A stretch of 64,000 bases of DNA, from positions 38,291,391 to 38,355,390 of the forward strand of contig CM075860.1 in assembly GCA_037975125.1 (NCBI GenBank), given 5' to 3'. The translations under genes were made by a program, and so were the position numbers. The DNA comes from Latrodectus hesperus. Its lineage: Eukaryota; Arthropoda; Arachnida; Araneae; Theridiidae. The notes under the pieces were generated by a model. It had not been told where the DNA came from and did not search any database. It saw only the letters and a program-made list of their open reading frames with translations. The number at the start of each line of letters is the position of its first letter. The first letter of the stretch is position 1. This document shows, one piece after another, positions 34,901 to 46,746 of the stretch.

Positions 34901-35465
34901 AATATTTCAGTATATATCGAAATTTAAATTTCATTAACCAACTGGATGTTTTTATTTTTTTGTTTGAATTGTGATTCATCTCTCTATTTCTATTCTTAAA
35001 GTAATATATCTTTCTAAATAAGATGGTTAATAAAATAAAATTACTAGCTCAAAAAATGATTCCAATGATGGCTGTGGTATCGAACCTAAGAATTTTCCCA
35101 GTGAAAGTTTTTAATTTTTAGATTTCAAAGTTATTAATATTAGGTAATGCATTTTGTTTATTTTATGTCAATGAAATGCAGTGCAAAAGATGCCTTAACA
35201 TTTTGATAACTGCTTTCCTTTTTATGAACAATTTCTAAATCTCAACATTATTATCGAAGAATTTTGGAAAACTACAGGTATTGATTGACAATACAAATTG
35301 GAAAAATTTAATGTGATAACTAGATCTCAATGCCATGAATCAATGTAATCACATGAAATTAATACTCTGCAATCCATCACAAAAATAAATAAATTTTAAA
35401 TAAAAGTAAGTAAAGACTGATAAATATTTCAATAAACAATTCTAATTATGCTTTAAAGGAACAAT
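31937..35465. other. AT-rich DNA with one recent tandem duplication
   Basis: Apart from an ATTT repeat near 32180-32210 and the 44-bp duplication at 34038-34125, nothing is recognised. Minus-strand frames at 32516-32725 and 33121-33357 have no known motif. Confidence 0.5.
34038..34125. repeat. Perfect 44-bp tandem duplication
   Basis: The unit starting ATTTAAGTCTCTAACAACGA at 34038 is repeated exactly from 34082. Identity over 44 bp, including a T-run of eight, indicates a very recent duplication or an assembly artefact. Confidence 0.95.
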
Positions 35466-35467
35466 TA

Positions 35468-36713
35468 CGAGGGTCACTCTGAAATTTTTGAGATACAACT
35501 AGGTTTTTAAAGTTATACTTACAAAATTTTAGGTGTGTTCAAAGTAGTCTCCTCCAGCATCAATGCACTTCTGTAGACGAATTTTCCACAGATTAAATGC
35601 CTCAAGCCATTCATTTCTTCGAATAGATGAAAAAAATGCATTTATAGCCACATCAATCTCTTCTTCTGAATGAAAACGACGTCCACGTAAGTTCTTTTTT
35701 GATTAAAGAATAACCAAAAGTCGCCCATAGCTAAATGAGGTGAATACGGCGGATGTTCGATCACTTTAATTTGTTTTTGTTTAAGAAACTCAACTGTTAA
35801 TTCAGCTGTATGTGAAGATGTATTGTCATGGTGAAGCATTAGTCCCCTACCATTCAGTTCTTGTAGAATTTCTGGGAGACATTGAGTGGTATACCAGTTT
35901 GCTGTTACTGTCTTCTGTCCTTCCAACTTGATGGCTTTGTCCAATCCTGCACTTCTGAAGAAAACGGCATACATCACTTTTTTCAGTGCGCGTTGTTTTT
36001 TCACCATTGTCGGCGTGGGATCATCTTCAAAGACCCATACTTTGCTTTCTTGACGTGTTGGAACGTCAAAAAACGGTATGTACGTTTCATCGCCTGTTAC
36101 AATTTTAGAAATGATGCGGTGGCCACCATCATTCAGCATATTAAGAGTTTCTTTACTGATTATGACACGCTCCTCTTTTTGATGCTCGTTAGATTATGGT
36201 GAACCCAACGGTGAACTACATTTTTCATATGTAATTCTTCATGAATGATTTTGTGTATGGCTGCGGATCCAATGTTAAATTCCTTCTGTATCATTTGATG
36301 GGTACAGCGATTATCATCCATTAACATTTTTCGTATGGGATTACTGCCGACGGCGGCTTTCTTGTGTGTTCTTCATCCTGAAGGAAATTGTGACCTCTTC
36401 TAAATTCTCTACACCATCTGAATACAGTAGCACGAGCTGGAGATTCATCACCAAATGCTAATTGCAACCGTTGAACGCATTCTTCTTGATTTAATTTTGC
36501 TTTGAAATCTTAGAAAATCATAGCGCGAAAATGTTCTCGCGTCAACTTCATTTTCTCTTCTGTTTAAAATTTATTCCACGCTAAACAAGTTGAAGTAAGT
36601 CAGTAAAAAACCGTCTTCTGTGTTAAAATACTTAGTACTTTAATATTAAAGCGTTATTTTTATTTTGTAAATTTTCGTCTGCGCGTATCTCAAAAATTTC
36701 GCAGTAACCCTCG
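35468..36713 (-). mobile_element. Full-length mariner, family M2
   Basis: TIRs of about 28 bp are plain: the left end CGAGGGTCACTCTGAAATTT, continuing TTGAGATAC, and the right end in reverse complement CGAGGGTTACTGCGAAATTT, continuing TTGAGATAC. Both are flanked by TA (35466-35467 and 36714-36715). At 1246 bp it has the normal size of a mariner with a single transposase gene. Since the ends are well preserved, it could still be mobilised in trans if a related transposase exists. Confidence 0.93.
35529..36551 (-). pseudogene. mariner transposase gene with few lesions
   Basis: The gene starts at an ATG complementary to 36549-36551 and would end at the TAA complementary to 35529-35531, about 341 codons, the normal mariner length. 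Visible parts in order: an N-terminal helix-turn-helix region (LNQEECVQRLQLAFGDESPA, VFRWCREF), KIVTGDETYIPFFD with the first catalytic Asp, LMLHHDNTSSHTAE with the second, and HPPYSPHLAMGDFW with the third. Exactly 34 residues lie between the last two, giving DD34D. Lesions: one stop near 36511 and apparent frameshifts near 36345, 36190 and 35700. The PDLAP motif is altered to PHLAM. The protein is therefore not made in full, but decay is recent compared with its neighbours. Confidence 0.9.
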
Positions 36714-36715
36714 TA

Positions 36716-38380
36716 TAATTAAAACAAGAACTTTTACCAACTAGTTAAAAAATTTTTAATTATAAAGTCTAGAGATTTTCTACTTCCCTATTCTATAAAA
36801 GAAATATTGAAAAAACATCGAGATTCAAGTTTCAGTATTCTATTTCTTTTATTAATGAGCTTAAAGGTAACATATAAAAGTACAATCAATGTCATAAATA
36901 TCCGAAATTTATGAATTTTAAGTACTTATTTTTGATATGAATATTAATATAATAATTGATTTTCATCTTATGAACATAGTAGAGAGTTGAAGCCTTTTAT
37001 ATAACAGAAAGCAATGATTTTTCCCCCTTACCTAAATTTAATAGTTTACATTCTTTTAATTCTAATTATTTTAAATAAAATTTAAAAAGACTGTTTCGAT
37101 TTAAATTGCATTACTTTATTTTATCTTTAATTCCCTTAAATTAATAATGATTTTTAAATAATAGAAAGATAATATAGTTGTTAATATAGCATTGCTCTTA
37201 TATATCTTAAGTTTACTCAAAACTTGTTTTATTTATTCCCCGACAGATGGTACCACTTGTATTGAATGACATTCATGGCACGATATGATGAATGGAAAAA
37301 TATGGAGGTAATTTCGAAAACATCGATGAACATTTAAGCACTTAATTAATCTCCAATTATAATTTATTTCTGATCTTTTGACTGATATTGCTAAATACTC
37401 CAATCATATTTTAATGTTAAGTTAAGGAATGGTTTTATTAAATAATAATTTAATTTTTATAAAAATAATGTCTAACAAACACAATTTCTAATGACTTTTT
37501 GTCTGACATTTAATTTATTTTAAAGTTCTTGCCTTGTGATTACAAAAATAATCTCAGTTTTTTCTTAAACATCAACATTTAAAACTACAAAATACGCTTC
37601 ACAAAAATTATAATAATAATTTTAAACAAGGAAGGAAAAAAATTTGAATAAACTTCATATTAACACCTATTTAATTTAATCATTTAACTTAACCAGAACA
37701 CATAATGCTATTGTTCATCGGAATGTGAACAAGTTGCTGATAGTTTCATCTTGGAAATTCAATTTATCAACAATCGAACTCAGAACACCAGAATGATTAG
37801 TCAACATTTATTAATCTGATATATTTTGCTACTGACCTCTTTGACCGATCAATCAATTAATTTAGGCTTTAAATATTAGCCAAGCATTTTCGTTTGCATA
37901 TTCGACATTGTCCTTATAAAGTGCATGAAAAAATGCTCCCACACGCACAAATGCTTATTTTCACTCATGAAAAAATTCCAGGTCACTGATTTATTTTTTT
38001 CACTATTTTAAAATAGAACATATTTTTAATGAATAATGGACAGTTATCATTCATTAGGTTAGTATTTCTTCAATTTATATGTGATTTCCTATTTTATTTC
38101 AGTTATACTTTATCTGAAGTACTGTATAGTATTGTATTATGCTACTTTATCTAAAGTACAGTGCATTTTACTGTTTCGGGTTTGAGACCGGTGCTAAAGT
38201 ATGAAGGTTTGTTATTTTACTGAAAATCCTTTTATCAATACAAATCAATAAAAGTGTAATATGGTATAAAAATTGACTTGATTAAAAGAAATTAAGAATA
38301 TTCAAGGGTTATTCGTTTTAATTTAACTCAATTGAAAAATTGTATTCTTAATATATTTAAAAATGAGGCCAATGTGGCCT
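36716..38380. other. AT-rich DNA, nothing recognised
   Basis: No coding motif or repeat found. Confidence 0.5.
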
Positions 38381-38384
38381 CATA

Positions 38385-38690
38385 TTTGAATTCCTTGGAC
38401 TGGATGGCCGTGAGTTCGAATCCCGACCCAACCGAAGATTCGTCGCGTTCACTAATGATGGCTGGGGCATATAAAATATACCGTGGTTGCAATGTCTTCC
38501 ATGTGAAATGATTCCTCTGAGGGTGGCAGGGCAAGTTTGCGTGTCTTCTGCTTTCTCCCTGCTCCTGAATTATGCGGATCTACTTCCGAGAAAACGGTGG
38601 CACGCAAGCTTGTGTCCCTCTATATAAATGGTGCCACCACTTGCCCACTTTTAGTACTGAGAGCTGAAAATCCTAGTAATAGTTGGTCAT
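38385..38690 (+). mobile_element. SINE-like repeat family B, copy 3
   Basis: A B box GAGTTCGAATCCCGACCC is followed by AACCGAAGATTCGTCGCG, GTGGTTGCAATGTCTTCC and GTGAAATGATTCCTCTGAG. These blocks align in order with 121-400, and the last three also with 955-1150 inverted. The clear B box here shows that family B is tRNA-derived. The A-box part is lost or diverged, and no TSD is evident. The minus-strand open frame over it is a by-product. Confidence 0.75.
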
Positions 38691-41170
38691 TAAAAACAAT
38701 ATATATTCAAAAATAGTTCCCTCCGAAATTTTAATGAAAATATCTGCATCCTAAAATAAATGCAGGAAAGCACAAATATGTTGCTTTAATAAATTATAAC
38801 TGGTTGTGGAGGAAGGTAATTAAAAATTTTGTATAAGAATAATGGTACACTAATAATGTGACTTAATTTTAAGTTCAAAACGTTTTTTAAAAATTCTATA
38901 TACAACTATCAATTTCTTATTAGTCCTTCTTAAAATTTTTGCTATAAATCAAATTTTCATGGAAAAATATTATATGGAGGATATTTATTCATTTTTAAAG
39001 AAATTTTTTCTTTTATATGAGCTAATTTCTCATTGTAACTATTTCAGTAGTTAGTGCAATTTATCGCAGCAAATGAAAGTCGAAAAGCGCCTTCACGTAC
39101 TGATGAACGGAAAACAAATTGGATGAAGTTTAAAAATGTTCTTTAGTTACGAGAAGTTAATATTTTGAATTCAGGAATCCTTTCTCGATTTTCCAATGCA
39201 TTTCTGATCGGTGACGTATAGGAGAAACCGAAAACAAGTTTGTTGCATGAGGAAAAATCATTACTTTTTCAAAAATAGAAAATATTATTAATTATTATTA
39301 CTTTTCTTTAAAAAAATTATATTGTGGAAATGTGAACATAAGGGAATATTTGTTGCTGCAGTTTTCTCTACCCTGCAAGTAATTTATATATGACAATTTG
39401 AAATCGGAGTTAATAATCACAAGCCTCTATTTTGAAGATATTACGTTTTTGAAACGGTGTACATCATGGCATATATAACAGTGATGACAGATTAATGTTA
39501 TTTATGGTTTAAATTTATTACGAGCATAGCCTATGTTTTAATTTAACCAGATTTCAGTATAATACAAATCCTACCAACCGTTCTAATTTCAACACCCGGC
39601 AAAAATTTGGCTGACTCACTGGATAAAGATTTTATTTGGTTAAACACTAGTTCTCATAGAACTCCTAAAAACGAATGAATAAATTCTTAAAATCGGAAGT
39701 TCGCAAAATAGAAAAAAATGAATGTTAGATTTTAAAATTAATTTTTCTATATACAAGGCTTCTCTCTCTATAAATAAAGTGCTATTAGGAAAAATTATAT
39801 AGTATGCATAATTTAAGAAACACATGCAAATAAAATTCATAATAAAAATTTTTTTATAATTTTATTTATGAAAAATAAAGCAAATTAGTTTTATTCTGTT
39901 TTAAAATTAGATTTTAAAAATTTCTTTTGTATTTAAATGACATTTCACAGTTATTTTACTAACTAATGACAGTCCTCTAACATAGACCTTAGATGTAATC
40001 AAAATTTTAATCCCCATTTACGAAGTAAAATTTTGAAAAATCAATTTTTATCGAACTCATTTTCAGGGAATTTCACATTTACGTTTATCTTTGACATCTG
40101 ATTTGTTTGAATTTTTTTTTTTCTATTTTATAGTACAGAAATTTGGGTCCACCCACAACTTTATATTGGAGAATTATGTCTTTTGAAGGATAGTTAAGGA
40201 TAGTTAATTGAACTGTGCAAATGTTGAAACTCCAGATTTTTTTTAACTTTTAGATTTAGGGAATCTTTCCCCTAAATCTAACCCCTGCCTTACCGACAAT
40301 GAGCCAGAATATAATCAATAACTTGTGGTGCAAACATTGTAAATTTCGTTTTTCACAAGGAATGATATAGTTTGCTGCAACAAAATTGACATTTTAGATG
40401 CAATGCGAATATCAGTGAATATTATGTAAGTACATTTTGTTAAAAAACTGATTTCGGTAAAATACTAGGAGAGCCTTGTATAGGAGCCCTTAGCGACAAA
40501 TTGAAAATAAGCGCCAAGATAGAGCAAAATTCCAGAAATAGTTTGGTTTACTATATCTAGTGTATTAAAGAAGGGTTATCGAGATTGGCGCAAGTCACAA
40601 TTATTGCCTAACCAAGATCATTTGCGCCATGGGTGTGGACTCTGCTAGGATCTAACCATGATTTCTTATATGAAGACCAAAGCATCGGTTTGAGAAGCCG
40701 TCATCTATTGATTGTCGTCTATTGATCGTCATCTATTGAATGACACGTTGAGAATATAATAGAAGAAAAAGTAAAATGAAAAAGGCACTTTATGCTTTGT
40801 TTAAATCAGGACGATTTAAACTTTTAAAACTTCGACACAGGTGCCGTACAATCCAGGATGCCAAATTCTAAGTTTGGTGATTTTTTGGCGGATTTTCTTA
40901 TGTATATGGCAACCTCATTGTTATAATATTATATATATGGAGACCTATAAGAATTATGCAGAAAATTCTATTTTTGGTAACCCTAGTATTTACGTATTCG
41001 CGTACGTCACGATATGTCATGTTGGCAACATTTCTTCGTCGCCAAAAAAATTCAGAATTTGGAATCATGGATTGTATGGCACCTGTGCCAAAGCTTCCAT
41101 TATTTAATAGAATTCTAAATTTATATTCTAAATTTAAATTTATATTATAATTATTTTCTGATGCCAACAT
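38691..41170. other. Mostly AT-rich DNA with two small structured repeats
   Basis: A 12-bp perfect hairpin, TTAGATTTAGGG (40250-40261) against CCCTAAATCTAA (40270-40281), and a 14-bp unit repeated three times at 40700-40741 (GTCATCTATTGATT and variants) are the only structures seen. No coding motif is recognised, including in the open frames at 40841-41107. Confidence 0.5.

Positions 41171-41173
<3 letters not shown>

Positions 41174-41248
<75 letters not shown>
41174..41248. repeat. (TA)n microsatellite next to a Tc1 end
   Basis: About 75 bp of TA that runs to within a few bases of the left end of the Tc1-like element at 41253. Tc1 elements insert at TA. Confidence 0.98.
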
Positions 41249-41251
<3 letters not shown>

Positions 41252-41252
41252 A

Positions 41253-43292
41253 CACTGCTGGCTACCCAAATTGTCACAACACCAAGAAAGACAAGACATA
41301 TCAAAACAAAATTTATTTTGTAGGCAACATGTTGACCATACATAAATGATTAAATTTATAGACTTCTCTGAAGTGCGGTTCCTGCCAAAATCAGCAGCCA
41401 GGGAAGCCGCCATTGCTGGCGATCACTACTGCCGCACGCCTCAGCATTGATTCAAATACACTTTGCATGTGTTCTTGGGGTACAGCAGATCAAGCAGCTC
41501 CCAGACATTTCCAGAGTTGATTTGGTGTGGCAGCTGAGTTTGTAATCTGGGCCAATCGTTGAGCAACCATTTACCACATGTTTTCGGACGGCGAAAGATC
41601 CGGAGAGGGAGCCGGCCAGGGAAGCAATTCAATCTGGCGATTGACGAAGAAATATTGGGTAATGCGTGCCACGTGTGATCGTGCGTTATCCTGTTGAAAT
41701 ATGGTTGTGAGCAAGCCCTGAAGGTAAGGAAGGACAACTGGCTCCAACACCTCGGAGATGTAGCGCCGGCTGTTCAAATTACCGGCAATGCGTACTAGAG
41801 GAGTTCGAAAGTGATATCCAATACTCGTCTCATACCATAATACCCGGTGCAAGACCAGTGTGGCGGTGCATAACGCATCTGTTCAGCATCCTCTCTCCAC
41901 GGTGTCTCCAGACTCGAATGTGACCATCGGGGTGTTGCAGACAGAAGCGTGACTCGTTAGTAAAGACAATTTCCTTCCATTCACACATTCTTCTTTCATC
42001 GCATCATTGCTGTCGGAGACGTCTGTGGTTCTGCGTCAAGGGTAGACGAAGCAATGGACGTCTTGCGGACAGACCACTCTGCCGTAAACGGCGTCGAAAT
42101 GGTGCGCGGAGAACACTGGATGATGCGTTACAGACTGAATGTTCGGTGCAGTGGTCCGTGATGTGCCTGAGGGATCCGTCACTGACACGCGCGCAATTTG
42201 ACTGTCATCACGTGAAGTTCTGCACTGAGGTGGATACGATCGAACACGCGCCGGTCCTCCTGTATCTAATGTTCGCATATCCGCATTACAGTTGCTTGGC
42301 TTCGTCCAACACGACTACCGATTTCCCAGAAAGATAATCCACAACCTCGGTAGGCCACTATCCTTCCTCTGTCGAACTCGGATACTTGATCAGAAAATGA
42401 TCACTATTTTCTACAAAGCATAAATAATCCTTTAAAAAAATTGCCGAACTTGTTGAAATTTTCAAGTTTTAAATAGCGCTTTAAAGTGGTGCCACAGGCG
42501 CGTGTAAAGAAGTGCGTCTGCGCTGAAATTCAAATCGTTTGCATATCTCACCTACGCTAATGCATGTTGTAAATTTCATATTATATGCATGCTCTTTTTA
42601 GAGCAGGGATGGGCAAACTTCTTCGGTCGCAGACCAAAAATCGGAAAAAAAAAAAAAATGGTTGGCGGGCCAAGACAAATTTTTCTAAAATTTTAAAAAC
42701 ATACAAGTTTAACAATTTAAATATGTTAATGAGATGAGTGAAATTGCGATTTCTCTTGTAAGAGTTCCTTATATTCTGGTTCGAAGTGAGATGTACTGAT
42801 TCTACGGAACGAAGCTACCGTGCTTATTTGTCAGCCTACTTCTGAAATGATTCTTTCTAAGGTTCATTGTTGAAAACACTTGTTCACATACATAAGATGA
42901 AGCAAACATATCACTGATTTTCTGGAATGGCTGGAGCTCTTAAAATGCGTAGTCTGCTACAAGTGAGGTTTAATTCACCTTTATTGGATTCCCATATGTC
43001 TGTTCCCCAAGAAAGAGATGACGCTTGTTGGTGCCAGTCTGAGCTGTCTTTGTTTGCTATTTCCGTCCATTTATGTTTTGTAAAACGAAAAGTAAAGAAA
43101 GTAAAAAGATCATCAGCTCTTTGAAAAAATAAAGCAAAAAGAAATATTTAATCAAAGTAGAAAAGGAGATGGATGAGTATGAAAATTATATTTTCTTTTA
43201 ATTTTAGTTGGACCGACAAATTAAAATTCTATCCGCGTGCCGTAGTTTGCCGATCCTTGCTTTAGAGTGCTGCACTTACAGTAATCAGCAGT
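41253..43292 (-). mobile_element. Tc1-like element, family T1, split by a hAT relic
   Basis: The left end CACTGCTGGCTACCCAAATT, then GTCACAACACC, corresponds to the end of the element at 27364. At the right end, after removal of the hAT insertion (42604-43259 plus one 8-bp TSD), the sequence aligns with the same 27.4-kb terminus, ending CAGCAGT before TATATA. Without the insertion the element is about 1.4 kb. The minus-strand transposase shows DRGRIVAYRGCGLSFWEIGS near 42330-42390, FTNESRFCLQHPDG near 41930-41960, FQQDNARSHVARITQ and SPDLSPSENMW. The last two lie 34 residues apart (DD34E spacing). The first catalytic Asp is Asn (FTNES instead of FTDES, codon near 41957), and stops and frameshifts are present, so it is inactive. 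Confidence 0.88.
42604..43259 (-). mobile_element. hAT (Charlie-like) relic nested in the Tc1 element
   Basis: The left end CAGGGATGGGCAAACT and the reverse complement of the right end CAAGGATCGGCAAACT form 16-bp TIRs of the common hAT type. They are flanked by 8-bp direct repeats TTTTAGAG and CTTTAGAG (one mismatch), the TSD length of hAT elements. On the minus strand near 42790-42905 the interior reads MFASSYVCEQVFSTMNLRKN followed by FRSRLTNKH. This is the C-terminal dimerisation motif of hAT transposases (F.S.Y.CE..FSTM..IK...RS.LT). Most of the transposase is missing and stops interrupt the rest, so this is a 656-bp deletion derivative. Confidence 0.92.
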
Positions 43293-43299
43293 TTATATA

Positions 43300-45345
43300 T
43301 ACATTACTGTTTTCTACTAATTTGTGAAAACTACCATCTACTGTACCATAATTATTTCCCTTATTGTACCCCAATACGGCTGTTATAGTACAAATAAAAA
43401 ATCTTATATTCCAAATGTTCGTTTAAACTTAATTACGTTTTCAATTAAAATTCATTTACATCCATTTCATAACGGTTTCTTTGCTTAAGAATTTTTGCCA
43501 TTTTATTATACGTGATTTTCTATTGAACTGTACAAATTTCACAAAATCACAGTTATTAAGAATTCGTAAAAATTTTGATTTAAAAATATTTTCATTATAA
43601 TTACTTGCAGTTTGTAAAGAAGATATTATTTTACCACGTAAGTCGAATAATATACATTTTACTGCATAAATTTAACTTAAGTTTACGCACCTTATTTTTT
43701 CACATATCCATCTGTTTTTCTTTTGCATTTTCAACAACTTTTTTTAGTACATTTTTAATAATTTGAATTTCGTTTAACTCAATTCCACACGGATTTTGTA
43801 AACATGGTACGCACAAATTATTTTCATGTATGTGTATATTGTCTTCATCGCATGCGTATATTGTTTTTTACGATTTTTTGGAAATTTCCATAAAAAAGTT
43901 ATGATGTCTTTATATGTCTGGCTATAAATAAATGACTAATTGTTTAAAAATGATTAATTAATTAGAATAATGAAATAAAGTATTATCTTCTTTTCCAACG
44001 AGCAATAACGAGCGATCGGTTAACTAAAAATTAATATAATGTTTAAGAGTTGAATTACATTGTTTACATTTCTTAAGAAACATAACTGTATTTATGAGTC
44101 TCAATTTATTATAGAACTAAAGAATAAATTAACAATTTTTTCAAACTTTTAGTGAAAATATTTCGAATTTCATTAATAATATCAGAAAGATCCTTTGAAA
44201 GGAAAAATTAATTTTTTATTGACACAAAAATATAATACATATTTTTATGCCAATAAAAATAATGATGAAAAATTAGCATAAATTTGAAGAAAATAAAATA
44301 CGGCACATTTTAAACAATTATGTTGCCAGATATGCTACTGTACTCTGTGAAAACCAGAATAACGTGAGAGATTAATAACTTTGAATTCCATGAAATAATT
44401 CAATAATTTTTCGTGCAAAAGATGATGTACAGTAGTTGGATTGCTTATGAAACCGAAGGGTTACCATTTGGTCAAATAGTCTTATATGAAATCTTTTCTT
44501 CATTTGGAGGCTGTTTTGGTAAAGACTCAATTATTACAAATGAATAGAATTGTCAAGAGAAATAATTAATTATTCAATAAATTCTAAATAAAATTATGAA
44601 GTTTAAAGTCTTGCAAAATGTTCATAATCTATCCTATTTTTTTTATAAAAAAATTCTCTCGTGAAATTTGTGTGTGATGTGTTTCTAGTTTTAATGCTTA
44701 AATAATCTAAAATTCTAAAAATGTCCATTAAATAATCTAAAAGATCATGTTATCGTTTTATTGTAGAGACAAATGAAAAAAAATAAGAAATAAGTTTTGA
44801 AGATATATAAAATATTTTCGCAAAACGTTCCTTAAAGTCTTTCATTTCATTCAAATGCTTACCCATTTATACAAAGACGAAATTTTATAGTTTTCTAAAT
44901 AATAAAGCAATGTAATAATATCTTTAAAAGAAATTATTTTTTCAATATTTTAAAAATAATTCCTGTTTTCATATGCATTTATGGAATATTTTAATAGTCA
45001 TTTTATTAAAATTTTTATTGGCAAACTCTTTATATAAGATTCTCTTTTCCACATTTTTAATCATAAGCGAAAGTCGAAAATTCTTTTTTATCTGCTTTTT
45101 AAATAAAGCATCTCATTTCTAACCTTCTATATTTTGATTAAGTTAAGAATTTATCACTTCATCAACAAATATATTAAAGATAAAAGTTTTATAAAAAAGC
45201 AAACAATTCTAAAGTTTAAAAAAAGTTCATGAACTCCACTTAAAAATTTGCAAGATGTATTTAAAAAGTAATTTTTTACATTCTTTGACCTATTGCACTT
45301 TTACACTATCGAGTACACATTCATTATTTTAAAAAATTTATCCAT
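43300..45345. other. AT-rich DNA, nothing recognised
   Basis: No coding motif, repeat or terminal structure found. Confidence 0.5.
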
Positions 45346-45361
45346 AAGGTAATGATTGTTG

Positions 45362-45640
45362 TTGTTATTGTCGTGTGCCAACTAGGCTGGCAATATGGTG
45401 TGCGCTGCTCCACTTTTTCAACTAAACCATATTTTAGTGTGGAGTCCGACATCTTCATACACACATGCCATAGGGACTCGTTTATAGGGTAGGCAACCAT
45501 TTACAACACATTCATACACAGAAAGGACAAAGACAGGATAGATAGAGAGAGATAGTACATCCATGCCTGAACTGGGATTCGAACCCAAGACCTCCCTATC
45601 CGTCGTCAAGGACTCTGGCCACTAGACAGAGCGGGCGGCA
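45362..45640 (-). mobile_element. tRNA-derived SINE with 13-bp TSD
   Basis: On the minus strand the head reads GCCGCCCGCTCTGTCTAGTG, then GCCAGAGTCC, and a B box TTGGGTTCGAATCCCAG followed by TTCAGGCATGGATG and a CT-rich segment (TATCTCTCTCTATCTATCCT). The 3' tail is ACGACAATAACAACAACAAT. GTAATGATTGTTG flanks it exactly at 45349-45361 and 45641-45653. The head-body junction GGCATGGAT and the CT-rich segment with CCTGTC and CACCCTATAAACG-type words are shared with the SINE at 61954-62249, so these are related families. The open frame at 45418-45609 is a by-product. Confidence 0.92.
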
Positions 45641-45780
45641 GTAATGATTGTTGATGATCAAAATTTATACATCAATCATTCAATTTCATTCCTGCGTTAC
45701 TGGTGTCATCATTATAGTGAAGATGAGTAAATTTGGTTCAACACTTAGAAAATGCATAAGAAATATTGCTAACGCTTCCG

Positions 45781-45891
<111 letters not shown>

Positions 45892-46525
45892 GATTATTTT
45901 AGTTTAGAGAGATATTTAATTTTTTTTTAAGTCTTTTGTAAGACTTTTTGAAGATCCACGCGCATTGCTTTCTCAGATAATTTTCTCATATACAATGAAT
46001 TTTATTCTGAAGTTGCAATTGAAGGAACCCAAGTCTAAAAAGCACCTCTTTTAAAAGATGTATTTATAGAAAGCTAAATATAACTACCCATTTATAATTA
46101 TATTTTTAGATGATAACGTAGTTTATGTCTGAGTTAATGCCTCGTACTTTTAATATTTATTTCACATTACTCAGCCGGTTATTAACAGCACCAAAGACTG
46201 ATGAAATTTTAAATCATTGCCTCATGAAGAGTTCATTGGAAAAGCTGAAACAACGCCTTCCAGATTTTCATATCAAATCAATGGAATGATTTAAGTTAAA
46301 TAATATGAGTGATTTTTAAATATCAATGATCTTTGTGGTGAACCAACCAACCAACTACTTGAACTTCCCTTGAACTTCAATTAAAATTCAATAACTATAT
46401 TTCATCCAAGATATTAACCAATAGGTACGGTGTTTCAGTCAAAAGTCTATTAATTTTGAGACTTTTTAAATTCTATAAACTGTAAATAAACTTCCTATTG
46501 TGAAATGGTTGGAAAATGGAATTCT

Positions 46526-46746
46526 TCAGTCTTTCTCTGAGTTGCTCGTAGTGTGAATTGAGATACAGAATCTTTGGGCTGATAGGAAGCCTTCCTTAAT
46601 AATCGTGAAGGAAGGACACTTCGCTAAAGCAAACAAATCTAGGAAATGGCTTTCGAAATCTGCCAGACAACACTCAGGTATCCCCTTATTTGCATCAAAA
46701 GGACAAGCGCCCCTCGACTTTAATTTCGAGACAACTTGGAACATCA
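46526..46746 (-). other. Candidate terminal exon, unknown product
   Basis: On the minus strand a good acceptor, TTTCCTTTGCTTTGTCCTCAG, ends at about 46747 and opens a frame of about 74 codons to a TGA. It reads DVMFQVVSKLKSRGACPFDA, then NKGIPECCLADFESHFLDLF, and continues to TTSNSEKD. Composition is clearly less AT-rich than the flanks and amino-acid use is balanced, unlike the chance frames around it. A GTGAGT donor-like word lies 36 bp upstream, but joining across it brings a stop into frame, so that pairing is unlikely. No domain is recognised and no repeat match is seen. Confidence 0.22.

Noticed and set aside
41161..41413. Open frames of repeated Ile-Tyr
   Set aside because: They are translations of the (TA)n tract. 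The same holds for frames at 45648-45893 and 47110-47403.
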